NCBI RefSeq assembly: GCF_009696615.1
Contig: NZ_VULO01000010.1
Coordinates: forward strand, 62,001-126,000
DNA: 64,000 bases
Source: Scrofimicrobium canadense
GTDB taxonomy: Bacteria > Actinomycetota > Actinomycetes > Actinomycetales > Actinomycetaceae
Reading direction: 5' to 3'
Shown here: piece by piece, positions 35,681 through 44,758 of the stretch
Layout: each line of letters begins with the position of its first letter
How positions within the stretch are numbered: position 1 is the stretch's first letter
Made by a program: the position numbers and the translations under genes
The notes under the pieces: model-generated
The model's input: the letters and a program-made list of their open reading frames with translations, nothing else
Told to the model about the DNA's origin: nothing
The model's database searches: none

Positions 35681-37642
35681 TTAAAGTCTTGTAATATCGC
35701 GCGGAATCTTCTTGAACGTGACATTCAACGCCGAAAGCTCAGCAGTACTCAACGTGCAGGTGTCCGCATAGATTACCTGAGCATCCGCCAGAACCTTTGG
35801 CGTCAGAGAAGCCAAATATGACCGGTCCAGGTTTGTCGCTGCCTCAACGTCATAAATGAAGTGATAAGCAGTATCCCTGTAGATGCCAAGGAAGAACGGA
35901 CACTCAGGTACCTTTGAAGGTCTCAACGGGGTCTGCGTCTCAGTGAACCACACATACTCCCGCACTTGCTCCACCGGCACCGCAGGGTTCAAATCTCCAT
36001 CTAACAGCAATGGCGAACCTAGCTCATAGAAGGAGAAAGAGCCACCCGTCCCCGACACGTCGTGGTCGTGGACCTGTGTGGCAACCACCTGAACGGAGGA
36101 CGAACCAGTCTTTCCCTTGACCGTTGTCACCACCTTGGGGCGTGATACCTTCGCGTACTGGCCCGCGGCATCATCAGCAATCTTTGAGGCCTCATTCAGA
36201 ATCTCTGGCGCCTTCTTCAAAGCAGCAACCGTTAGTTTTTGATCGAATAGGACAACCTCTTCTTCTGTTTGCCGTTTGAATCCCTGAATTGTGCGACGTA
36301 TTCGCTCGGCCGTCACCGTGTCGGCGTAATCGCCCAGCTCGATGAGAATGAATCGGCGATTTCCACCATCTTTCTTGTTTAGATTCAAGACAGCGTGAGC
36401 AGTAGTTCCAGACCCAGCGAATGAATCAAGGACGAGGCCGTCAGGACTTGTCGCGATTTGCAGTACTCTCTCGACCAGGCGCGATGGCTTAGGAGTATCA
36501 AACGCGACGCGCCCATCGAATATTGCGCGAATCTCTTTCTTTGCCTCATCGGTGTGGCCTGCAACTTCATATGACCAAAAGTTTGTCGGCAATGCCCCGC
36601 CAACGCTATCCAGATAGGTCTTGCGACGAACCCCGCCAAGACCGCCTTTGGTGAAATAGAACCGAGGCCACTGACCGCGTTCATACACCGCTTCAGCGTC
36701 CGCTCGCGCCTCATCCAGAGATTTGGAAAGGACGATCCCTTGGACGCCAGTTTTCACGTCTTCGACTGGAACCCCGCAGACTCGGGCGCGCTCGTCGGCA
36801 TCGTCTAGGTCACGCAGCTCATAGTCAGTCCACCCCGAGAAAATACGCAGCATTTCTTCTTGCTGATATCTCCAACAATTACCAGTTCCTGGGTAGATCA
36901 TCTTGCCAGTGAATGGGTGCTGAATGGCATAAACCATGCCCTGGTGTGTCGCAGCGCCAGGAGCGAACGGGTTATCACTGGTCCACGTTCCACGATCGTT
37001 GTCAGGGTTCTTGTATATGGAGTTCATCTCTTCACTCCGCTCGAGCTTCCGGGGATTCCAACCTGGCTGTTTAGAGAATGCCAATATATGCTCAACCTCG
37101 GCGGGGATGCCCTTTGAGTCGTTTCGGGTGGAGTAGTTACGTTGCCACGAAATATCGGCAACGAAACAGTGAGCACCGAAGATCTCGTTGCAAACCAAGC
37201 GCAGATTGGCGGCTTCGTTGTCGTCGATGGAAATGAAGATAGCGCCAGTAGGTGCCAACAGACGGTGCAGCAAGCGCAGTCTGGGGTACATCATGCAGAG
37301 CCATTTGTCGTGGCGCGAGAGGTCCTCTCCCTCTTTACCGACAACGTCTCCAAGCCATCTCTTGATCCGCGGATCATTGACGTTGTCGTTATAGACCCAT
37401 CCCTCATTGCCAGTGTTGTAGGGAGGATCAATGTAAATACAGTCAACTTTCCCCTCGTACTGAGGAAGAAGAGCTTTTAGGGCCTCCAGATTGTCACCAT
37501 GGATGATCATGTTTGGTGAGCCGTTATCATCCTCATGTTGGCCCTCTTCATCAAAAGAGTATTGCCGATCCAAAACCCGGTAGGGCACGTCCATGTGATG
37601 AGTGACGACCTTGTCTTTACCGACCCAGTTCAGCTCGGGCAT
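35681..37642 (-). CDS. mod: Type III DNA adenine methyltransferase, Mod subunit
   Basis: 653 residues, beta-class N6-adenine methyltransferase: the catalytic motif IV DPPY (72-75, in CIYIDPPYNTGNEGWVYND) precedes SAM motif I DSFAGSGTTAHAVLNLN (around residue 410). The long region between holds the target-recognition domain, which gives the site its specificity. The C-terminal 150 residues resemble the Res-interaction part. It forms the Mod-Res complex with the next gene. No simple-sequence repeat tract that would give phase variation is visible in its 5' part. Start ATG at 37640-37642. Confidence 0.94.
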   Translation of the reverse strand: MPELNWVGKDKVVTHHMDVPYRVLDRQYSFDEEGQHEDDNGSPNMIIHGDNLEALKALLPQYEGKVDCIYIDPPYNTGNEGWVYNDNVNDPRIKRWLGDVVGKEGEDLSRHDKWLCMMYPRLRLLHRLLAPTGAIFISIDDNEAANLRLVCNEIFGAHCFVADISWQRNYSTRNDSKGIPAEVEHILAFSKQPGWNPRKLERSEEMNSIYKNPDNDRGTWTSDNPFAPGAATHQGMVYAIQHPFTGKMIYPGTGNCWRYQQEEMLRIFSGWTDYELRDLDDADERARVCGVPVEDVKTGVQGIVLSKSLDEARADAEAVYERGQWPRFYFTKGGLGGVRRKTYLDSVGGALPTNFWSYEVAGHTDEAKKEIRAIFDGRVAFDTPKPSRLVERVLQIATSPDGLVLDSFAGSGTTAHAVLNLNKKDGGNRRFILIELGDYADTVTAERIRRTIQGFKRQTEEEVVLFDQKLTVAALKKAPEILNEASKIADDAAGQYAKVSRPKVVTTVKGKTGSSSVQVVATQVHDHDVSGTGGSFSFYELGSPLLLDGDLNPAVPVEQVREYVWFTETQTPLRPSKVPECPFFLGIYRDTAYHFIYDVEAATNLDRSYLASLTPKVLADAQVIYADTCTLSTAELSALNVTFKKIPRDITRL

Positions 37643-38259
37643 TTGGCTCCTAACGCGCTACGTGGAAGGGCACGGGCAATACCATGTCCCTGATTTGCCA
37701 TTTTACTATCTGTTTAGAGAAAGAGTCTGACGCGCGATCCGGTAAGGCGCAGGTTTCAAGCGGCTTCGCTGATCGAACAAAAGACGCCTAATCGTGGCCG
37801 CTTTCACCAACGGATATTTTTCAGCCCCGCGGACGCGGGTCTCAGAAGTCTGTTCTAGGACAGTACTTGCGGTGTAAATACGACGCATTCATGCGAGCAG
37901 GGCTGCCAGTGCCGTCTGCGCTGTCCCCTTTTCTTGACCCTATGCCACTCACAACACGAGTCATGAACATGACTTCACGAGTTCGCACCAGCTCATTTGG
38001 TATCTGAGCGTCGTCCGGTAACTATATCGCAGAAGGTGATACTGATCTGCCGAGCGCTTCCGATTTTGAGGATTGGTATTTCGGTCAATGGGAATTACTC
38101 TACTAACTACGCCGATAGCGGCTCTCCATGATCGAGCGGCAAGCTGACATGGCATGGACGATGCCGCACCGATACCCTGGGGATAGCTAGAAGAACTAGA
38201 CCGAAGCTGCTTCACTCGAAGATAATGGGCATGCCAAGCCGCAAGAAAGAAGTGATATC
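37643..38259. other. 617-bp gap between mod and the DUF2130 gene
   Basis: No convincing gene is seen. Short frames exist on both strands (for example minus 37706-37888 and 37961-38215) but neither looks like a known family nor has a ribosome site. A plus-strand run around 37960-38110 gives a protein-like segment (SASDFEDWYFGQWELLY) interrupted by stops, so this may be gene debris. Promoters for mod and for the DUF2130 gene should lie at the two ends. Confidence 0.35.
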
Positions 38260-39669
38260 GTGCATCACATCAAATGCCCGCACTGTGGAACAACCTTCAC
38301 GATAGACAAGGCTGGATATGCCGATATCGTCAGGCAAGTGCGGGACAAGGAGTTTGAAAAGCAGATTCATGAGCGCCTTCAACTTGCCGAACAAGACAAA
38401 GAACGAGCCCTCGACCTAGCAGCAGCCAAAGCTGAAGCGCAACTCAAGGAAGAAGCCGCGGCAAAGAGCGCTCAAATACAAGAGCTACAGGCACAGTTAG
38501 AGGCCCGTGAAACGCAGGAAAAACTTGCTATCGCAGAAGCTCTGAGTGCGATTGAAAAAGATCGCGATGCGATGAAAATCCGCGTGGAACAGCTCGAAGA
38601 AGAAAAGAATACTGCTATTGAACTGACTCGGGCGCATATGAAGAGCGAAATGCAGCAAGTCGCGATCGAAAAAGATCAGCAAATCCAGCAACTCACAGCC
38701 AAGCTGGAAGCAATCGAAGTATCCAAAGAGCTCGAACTCACACAGGCATTGTCAACACTTGAAAAAGAACGCGATCAGCTGAAAAACTCTCTCAGCAGCA
38801 CTGAGCTGGAACGCCAGTTAGCCGAGAAAGCTCTCAAGGACAAATACGAAACGCAGATCAAAGACCGCGATGACGCGATCGAGCGTCTGCGTGACCTCAA
38901 GGCCAAGCTCTCAACGAAGATGGTGGGAGAGACTTTAGAGCAACATTGTGAAATCGAGTTCAACCGCATTCGGGCAACAGCATTCCCCCATGCCTACTTC
39001 GAAAAAGACAATGACGCTAGGACTGGAAGCAAAGGCGACTTTATTTTTCGTGACTACAACGAAGCTGGCCTAGAGGTCGTGTCCATCATGTTCGAGATGA
39101 AAAACGAGGCTGACACCACAGCGACAAAAAGAAAGAACGAAGACTTTTTCAAAGAACTCGATAAGGATCGGACGGAAAAAGGCTGCGAGTACGCGATTCT
39201 TGTCTCGTTACTTGAGCCTGACAATGACTTTTACAACACGGGAATAGTTGACGTCTCATATCGATACCCCAAAATGTATGTGATTCGCCCACAGTTCTTC
39301 ATTCAGATGATCACCCTGCTACGTGATGCCGCATTGAATTCTTTGCAGTACAAGACAGAACTGGAACAGGTTCGCGCACAAAACATTGACATCACCAATT
39401 TTGAGAGTCAACTTGAAGCATTCAAGAATGCTTTCGGCCGTAACTGGCGTCTGGCATCAGATGGCTTCGAAGAAGCAATCAAGCGTATTGACGAGGCGAT
39501 AAAAGACTTAGAGAAGGTCAAGCAGGCACTGCATAAGTCAGCGAATAACCTTAGGCTAGCCAACGATAAGGCAGACGATCTGACGATCAAGAAGCTAACG
39601 CGAGGTAACCCGACAATGGCCGCGAAATTTGCGCAACTGGAGGCACCTCAAAATATTGACGAGGCGTAG
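38260..39669 (+). CDS. DUF2130 coiled-coil protein
   Basis: 469 residues from a GTG. It begins with a single zinc-knuckle half ([13 protein letters not shown]), then a long coiled coil (about 25-215, rich in Glu, Lys, Gln, Ala). The conserved DUF2130 globular domain follows: [43 protein letters not shown], and the acidic-lysine pattern [13 protein letters not shown] that resembles a PD-(D/E)xK nuclease-like core (D..ExK). A C-terminal helical region ends the protein. DUF2130 proteins are often found near restriction-modification and other defence genes; the role is not known. It sits 617 bp from mod, transcribed away from it. Confidence 0.85.
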   Translation: MHHIKCPHCGTTFTIDKAGYADIVRQVRDKEFEKQIHERLQLAEQDKERALDLAAAKAEAQLKEEAAAKSAQIQELQAQLEARETQEKLAIAEALSAIEKDRDAMKIRVEQLEEEKNTAIELTRAHMKSEMQQVAIEKDQQIQQLTAKLEAIEVSKELELTQALSTLEKERDQLKNSLSSTELERQLAEKALKDKYETQIKDRDDAIERLRDLKAKLSTKMVGETLEQHCEIEFNRIRATAFPHAYFEKDNDARTGSKGDFIFRDYNEAGLEVVSIMFEMKNEADTTATKRKNEDFFKELDKDRTEKGCEYAILVSLLEPDNDFYNTGIVDVSYRYPKMYVIRPQFFIQMITLLRDAALNSLQYKTELEQVRAQNIDITNFESQLEAFKNAFGRNWRLASDGFEEAIKRIDEAIKDLEKVKQALHKSANNLRLANDKADDLTIKKLTRGNPTMAAKFAQLEAPQNIDEA

Positions 39670-39706
39670 TCCATTTCATTGCCGTTGCCTCGCATGCCCC
39701 TCGAGG

Positions 39707-41815
39707 TTAGCGCCCTCTCTCCTGCCTCATAACCGCAAATAGGCGCTGGAGGTCGGTGCGCTCGGCAAGATTCTCCAGCAGGACCTCATTACCTTGGCTA
39801 TCGCTAAGGGGAATCCTCCAATTGGGATACTCGTGGTTGGTTCCCGGCAAGTTTTGAGGTTGCTTCTCCCCCACTGCGTCCACCAATGCTGCAGCTACCA
39901 AACGCGATGGCGTGCGGCAAATATATCGATGAAGTGCTTCTATTTCTTCACTTCGGGGGACACTCACATGAGGATCCTCTGGAAGCAATCCCACTTCGCG
40001 CAGGCGCGCTCGCATAGCAGTTTGTTCTGCCTCATCAGAGTCGCGAACGTGTTCGACCGGATCGGTCAGTAGCCCTAAGCTCTGTCTCAAGGTGGTTTGG
40101 ATTCCACTCATGTACCCGGCAGTGGGCGGTAAATCGTGCGTATTAACAGTAGCTAATACATTCTCTCGGTATTGTTCTGGCAGCAAGGGCTTTCCTTGAT
40201 TGTCTTTCTCAAACCAGAGGACAGAGGTTCCTAAGATGCCACGGTCGGCCAGATAGCTTCTCACCCAGGGTTCTACCGTCCCCAAGTCTTCGCCGATGAC
40301 GATTGCACCGTGGCGTTGCGCTTCCAAAAGCAAAATACCGACCATCGCCTCATGGTCAAAACTCACATACGTGCCGTTGTCGGGTGTTTCGCCCCGCGGT
40401 ATCCACCAAAGACGGAATAGTCCCAGAATGTGATCAATACGCAGAGCGGATGACAAATCTAAAGCAGCGCGTAGCACACCGATAAACGGCGCATAGCCGG
40501 ACTGTTCCAACGCCCGTGGACTCCAAGGCGGTTGTGACCAGTCTTGCCCCTGCTGGGCATACATATCAGGAGGCGCACCAACCGACATCCCAGCTGCGAA
40601 TTCCCCAGGTTCTGCCCAATACTCAGCCCCATGAGGGTGTACGCCAACAGCCAAGTCCGACATGATGCCAATCGGCATTCCCAGCCGTTTTGCTACCCTA
40701 TTTGGCGTCTGCAACTGTTCACGGGCGATCCACTGCGCCCATTGGTAGAAATGAACGCGGCCTTCTACAGCATCGGCTGAGTCTAGGGCATCTGGTGGTA
40801 GCTGTACCGTTCCGAAGTGTTCGACGAGTGCACACCATAAGGCAAACCTTTGGAGTTCAGCACCCCCCTCGTCAATAAATGCTTTGAGCTCAGCTTCACG
40901 GTGGATCGGGCGTGGCAAAGGGTAGATGAGTTCCAATGCTCGCAAGCGCGCCTCCCAGGAGGCATCCCGGTTGATCCCTCCGCCTCTGTTGGGCTTTGCC
41001 TGCGCAGCGTCGCTTCGTAAGCGTTCGATAGTGGCTCGAGCGCGGGGTCCTAGCTGCGCATATTCGGGTATTGCTTCGGGTCGAATGTAGGTGAGGGCAA
41101 GCCAACGCCTCGATACAGGCAGGTAAGGTGAGTCTTCAATGGGGGCTATGGGCTGAGATGCGTGCAAGGGATTGATGAGGACGAAGTCTGATCCTTGCTG
41201 AGCGCATATTGCTGTCAGATCGGCGAGGTCGCTAGCGTCGCCTATCCCCCATGATGCCACCGAGCGGACTGAATATGCTTGGACATTGACTCCCCAATAG
41301 CGTTGGTTGCCTGCCAGCACGTCGGGGGTGAGTCGTTCGGGCACTACGTAGAGGAAGCCGTATTGGGGTTCCCCACCATCGATAGAGGCTCCGAGGCGAT
41401 GGTATCCCAGGGGAAGGTCCTGAGGGATCGCGAATGTGGCCTCACCGGTGAGTACCTTATCGATGAGACGCGGTTCCACCCACTTGTCTACCTGCCAGCA
41501 GTCCACTCCTCGACCGTCTTCAAGCTCTACCCACACGTGGACCGGCAGTCCGTGGGGAAGGTGAATGGGAACGTGATATTCGCTATGTTCTCTCACGACG
41601 GAGCATGGCGGTACCACCGAGCGCCAAGTGCGGTCTTCACTCCATTGGATTGCTGATTCTATTGTGGGCAAATCGCTTAGCAGGTCAACTGGTACTCCCA
41701 AAGCGTTGAGTACGGAGAGGAGAGTTTTTGGTGAGGTGAAACGTTGTTTACCGGACCAATCCCAAAATTCTGTAGCAACTCCATTGATGTGCGCCAACTG
41801 CTGCAACTGCTCCAT
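39707..41815 (-). CDS. malQ: 4-alpha-glucanotransferase (amylomaltase)
   Basis: 702 residues, GH77 family, the longer actinobacterial form with an N-terminal extension of about 150 residues containing a beta-sandwich-like part. Motifs: RYWGVNVQAYSVRSVASWGIGDASDLADL, SPYLPVSRR, MGIMSDLAVGVHPHGAEYW with the catalytic nucleophile Asp, ALRIDHILGLFRLWWIPRG, GEDLGTVEPWVRSYL with the acid/base Glu, and NTHDLPPTAGY. It transfers glucan segments between maltodextrins. It is convergent with DUF2130 and divergent from tesB. No other maltose genes are nearby. Confidence 0.95.
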   Translation of the reverse strand: MEQLQQLAHINGVATEFWDWSGKQRFTSPKTLLSVLNALGVPVDLLSDLPTIESAIQWSEDRTWRSVVPPCSVVREHSEYHVPIHLPHGLPVHVWVELEDGRGVDCWQVDKWVEPRLIDKVLTGEATFAIPQDLPLGYHRLGASIDGGEPQYGFLYVVPERLTPDVLAGNQRYWGVNVQAYSVRSVASWGIGDASDLADLTAICAQQGSDFVLINPLHASQPIAPIEDSPYLPVSRRWLALTYIRPEAIPEYAQLGPRARATIERLRSDAAQAKPNRGGGINRDASWEARLRALELIYPLPRPIHREAELKAFIDEGGAELQRFALWCALVEHFGTVQLPPDALDSADAVEGRVHFYQWAQWIAREQLQTPNRVAKRLGMPIGIMSDLAVGVHPHGAEYWAEPGEFAAGMSVGAPPDMYAQQGQDWSQPPWSPRALEQSGYAPFIGVLRAALDLSSALRIDHILGLFRLWWIPRGETPDNGTYVSFDHEAMVGILLLEAQRHGAIVIGEDLGTVEPWVRSYLADRGILGTSVLWFEKDNQGKPLLPEQYRENVLATVNTHDLPPTAGYMSGIQTTLRQSLGLLTDPVEHVRDSDEAEQTAMRARLREVGLLPEDPHVSVPRSEEIEALHRYICRTPSRLVAAALVDAVGEKQPQNLPGTNHEYPNWRIPLSDSQGNEVLLENLAERTDLQRLFAVMRQERGR

Positions 41816-41905
41816 GTGTCCCCTATCGGTGTGGTCACCTTAAGGATAGCGGGGAAGTGACGGACGAGTTTTGCTGGGTCCGCGCTTGGGCGCACAATAG
41901 TGGGT

Positions 41906-42832
41906 ATGCCCGATGTATTGAGCGTCCCTGTCGTTGATGAAGAGCCTATTGCCTCCGTGTTGCGGTCATTGCAGTTAGAAATGCTGGAGCCTGGCCGTTT
42001 CCGCGCGTATTCTTTGCCGCAAGTGCGGCGTATTTATGGTGGTCAGGTTATTGGTCAGGCCCTCTTGGCGGCTTCTGCGACTGTGGAGGATGAGGCGCGT
42101 CTGCCACATTCGTTGCATGCGTATTTTTTACGAGGCGGTGATCCAGATGCTGCACTTGATTTGAGTGTTCGTCGCCTCCATGATGGGCGGTCTTTTTCCA
42201 CTCGGCATGTGGCGTGCACTCAAGATGAACGTGAGATTCTCACTTTGGAGGCCTCTTTCCAGGGGGTAGAGGGTGGAGTGGAGTTTTCTCCATCCGCCCC
42301 CGATGTTCCAAGTCCGACAAATCTCACGTCGGCTTTGGAGATTTTTCGGACGATGGATCATCCGGTGGCTAAATTCTTAGGGAAGACCGCTGCTTTTGAT
42401 GTGCGTCACGTGCAGAGAAATCTCTATACGGGATCGGATCCACAACAGCGTGCAACCCAAGAGTTGTGGATGCGTCCGCGCCATGCATTACCAGAAGATA
42501 TGTCGCAGCGTTTGCACCGGGTTCTTCTGGCATATGTGGTGGATCAGGTAATGATGGAGCCTGCGCTGAGGGCTACCGGATTGTCGTGGATCACTCCGGG
42601 CATGTCGTTGGCGTCATTGGATCACGCCATGTGGTTTCATCGCAACGTGGATATCAACCAGTGGCTGCTTTTTTCTGGGCAGGCTTTGTCTGCTGGGGGT
42701 GGGCGGGCGACCTGCACAGTCAGTATCTATTCTCAAGATGGAGTGCGCGTTGCGTCCGCCAGCCAGGAGGGGATGGTTCGGGTACCTGATGGCGACGGTG
42801 CAGGCTCAGGTCGCTGGGGATTGGCTGGTTAA
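41906..42832 (+). CDS. tesB: Acyl-CoA thioesterase II (TesB family)
   Basis: 308 residues from the ATG at 41906 (a GTG at 41900 is also possible). Double hotdog fold: QVRRIYGGQVIGQALLAASATV in the first half with SLHAYFLRGGDPDAAL, and SLDHAMWFHRNVDINQWLLFSGQALSAGGGRATCTVSIYSQDG in the second, including the catalytic Asp-x-x-x-(Thr/Gln) region. It hydrolyses acyl-CoAs to fatty acid and CoA. The coding sequence is noticeably G-rich in third positions (GTG, TTG) compared with neighbours. Confidence 0.92.
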   Translation: MPDVLSVPVVDEEPIASVLRSLQLEMLEPGRFRAYSLPQVRRIYGGQVIGQALLAASATVEDEARLPHSLHAYFLRGGDPDAALDLSVRRLHDGRSFSTRHVACTQDEREILTLEASFQGVEGGVEFSPSAPDVPSPTNLTSALEIFRTMDHPVAKFLGKTAAFDVRHVQRNLYTGSDPQQRATQELWMRPRHALPEDMSQRLHRVLLAYVVDQVMMEPALRATGLSWITPGMSLASLDHAMWFHRNVDINQWLLFSGQALSAGGGRATCTVSIYSQDGVRVASASQEGMVRVPDGDGAGSGRWGLAG

Positions 42833-42872
42833 GACTGCTGCGCTTAAGTGATACTTGTAAAGAGCGCATACT

Positions 42873-42913
42873 GTGGCCCCCACAACCGAAGAAAAAGAAG
42901 TTGTGAGGGCCAC
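42873..42913. terminator. Bidirectional hairpin between tesB and ettA
   Basis: A 14-bp inverted repeat with one mismatch, GTGGCCCCCACAAC (42873-42886) and GTTGTGAGGGCCAC (42900-42913), with an A-rich loop. It is symmetric between convergent genes and lies 14 bp beyond the ettA stop. No long T-run on either side. Confidence 0.65.
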
Positions 42914-42927
42914 CCGCAAGCTAGGGA

Positions 42928-44610
42928 CTAGTCGCGTTTGAGTCTGCGGTGTGTCACACGTTTAGGGCGAGCCGCCTCGGCTCCAAGGCGTTCCACCTTG
43001 TTGTTCTCGTAGGCTTCAAAGTTTCCTTCGAACCAATACCATTGGTCGGGGTTTTCATCGGTGCCTTCCCACGCCAAGATGTGTGTGGCAACTCGGTCGA
43101 GGAACCAGCGGTCGTGAGTGACGACCACGGCGCATCCGGGGAACTGTTGTAGAGCATTTTCCAAAGAGGCCAGCGTTTCGACATCGAGGTCGTTTGTTGG
43201 CTCGTCAAGGAGCAGCAGGTTTCCGCCCTCTTTGAGAGTGAGAGCCAGATTCAGCCGGTTACGTTCACCGCCAGAGAGCACTCCTGCGGGTTTTTGTTGG
43301 TCGGCTCCTTTGAAACCGAATGCGGAGACGTAAGCGCGCGATGGCATCTCCACGTTTCCGACCTGAATATAGTCCAGGCCCTCAGATACCACTTCCCATA
43401 AGGGCTTTTCTGGGTCGATTCCGGCGCGATTCTGGTCAACATAGGAAATCTTCACTGTCTCACCAATGGTGAGGTCTCCCCCATCCAGGGGCTCTAAACC
43501 AACCATTGTTTTGAACAGCGTAGTCTTACCCACGCCATTGGGACCGATGACACCAACAATGCCATTTCTTGGAAGTGTGAAACTCAAGCCGGAAATAAGC
43601 GAGCGATCGCCGAACCCCTTCTCTAGATTCTTTGCTTCTAAGACGACAGAGCCTAGGCGTGGCCCTGGTGGAATCTGAATTTCTTCAAAGTCTAGCTTGC
43701 GGGTTTTTTCCGCTTCAACGGCCATTTCCTCATAACGATCTAGGCGGGCCTTCGATTTGGCTTGGCGTCCTTTAGGACTGGTACGCACCCAGTCAAGTTC
43801 TTCTTTCAAGCGCTTTGCCAGTTTGGCATCTTTCTTACCCTGAACTTCAAGACGTTTTTCTTTCGTCTCCAGATAGCTGGTGTAGTTTCCCTCGTAAGCG
43901 TAGAGGCGACCGCGGTCGACTTCGGCTATCCACTCGGCAACATGATCAAGGAAATACCTGTCGTGAGTAATCGCAATGACAGCGCCAGCATAGGTCTTGA
44001 GATGTTGCTCTAGCCACAAGACAGATTCTGCGTCCAAATGGTTTGTTGGTTCGTCAAGAAGCAACAGATCAGGTGCTTCGAGAAGTAGCCGACACAATGC
44101 AACACGTCGCCGCTCTCCACCTGAGAGAACATTCACCGGGGTGTCCGGCGGCGGGCAACGCAAAGCGTCCATTGCTTGATCCAACTGCGAATCCAGATCC
44201 CATGCGCCTGCGGCATCAATTTCGGTTTGCAGGACCCCCATTTCTTCCATGAGGGCATCGAAGTCTGCATCAGGATTTGCCATTTCCTCAGAGATCTCGT
44301 TGTAGCGGTGCAGCTTACGCATAATCTCACCGGCACCCAATTGGACATTCTCTAGGACGGTCTTGTCCTCATCCAGTTTAGGCTCCTGCTCTAAAATCCC
44401 CACACTATAGCCAGCCGAAAGCCGCGCCTCCCCATTGCTGGGTTCATCAAGGCCCGCCATGATCCGCAGAATAGACGACTTGCCAGCGCCGTTGGGGCCA
44501 ACCATACCGATCTTGGCTCCTGGCAAAAATGCCATAGTTACGTCATCCAAGATCACCTTGTCTCCATGTGCTTTGCGCGCTTTCACCATGGAGTAGATGT
44601 ATTCAGCCAC
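42928..44610 (-). CDS. ettA: Energy-dependent translational throttle protein EttA (ABC-F)
   Basis: 560 residues with two ABC ATPase domains: Walker A GPNGAGKSS and GPNGVGKTT, signature LSGGERRRVALCRLLLEAP and LSGGERNRLNLALTLKEGG, Walker B LLLLDEPTNHLD and LLLLDEPTNDLD. The N-terminal MAEYIYSMVKARKAHGDKVILDDVTMAFLPGAKIG is the EttA signature, and the linker has the arm-type RTSPKGRQAKSKARL. EttA binds the ribosomal E site and gates the first peptide bond according to ATP/ADP ratio. The start is the GTG at 44608-44610, preceded by GGAG; the ORF is open to 44646. Confidence 0.96.
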   Translation of the reverse strand: MAEYIYSMVKARKAHGDKVILDDVTMAFLPGAKIGMVGPNGAGKSSILRIMAGLDEPSNGEARLSAGYSVGILEQEPKLDEDKTVLENVQLGAGEIMRKLHRYNEISEEMANPDADFDALMEEMGVLQTEIDAAGAWDLDSQLDQAMDALRCPPPDTPVNVLSGGERRRVALCRLLLEAPDLLLLDEPTNHLDAESVLWLEQHLKTYAGAVIAITHDRYFLDHVAEWIAEVDRGRLYAYEGNYTSYLETKEKRLEVQGKKDAKLAKRLKEELDWVRTSPKGRQAKSKARLDRYEEMAVEAEKTRKLDFEEIQIPPGPRLGSVVLEAKNLEKGFGDRSLISGLSFTLPRNGIVGVIGPNGVGKTTLFKTMVGLEPLDGGDLTIGETVKISYVDQNRAGIDPEKPLWEVVSEGLDYIQVGNVEMPSRAYVSAFGFKGADQQKPAGVLSGGERNRLNLALTLKEGGNLLLLDEPTNDLDVETLASLENALQQFPGCAVVVTHDRWFLDRVATHILAWEGTDENPDQWYWFEGNFEAYENNKVERLGAEAARPKRVTHRRLKRD

Positions 44611-44758
44611 TTTTCTCCGTTCACACGATAGTCGGTCCCTTGACATCTTACCCGGGGTTCAGGTTATGCTGTCGTTGCTATGTTGAGCTAATGATTCTTC
44701 CAATCCTGCGACCGCGGCATTGCCCGGCAGGACCTTTTCCACCCACGGAGAATCAATC

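Noticed and set aside
37706-38215. Two short minus-strand frames between mod and DUF2130
   Set aside because: No ribosome sites, no recognisable family, and basic, Ser/Arg-rich composition typical of chance frames; kept only as possible debris in the gap note.
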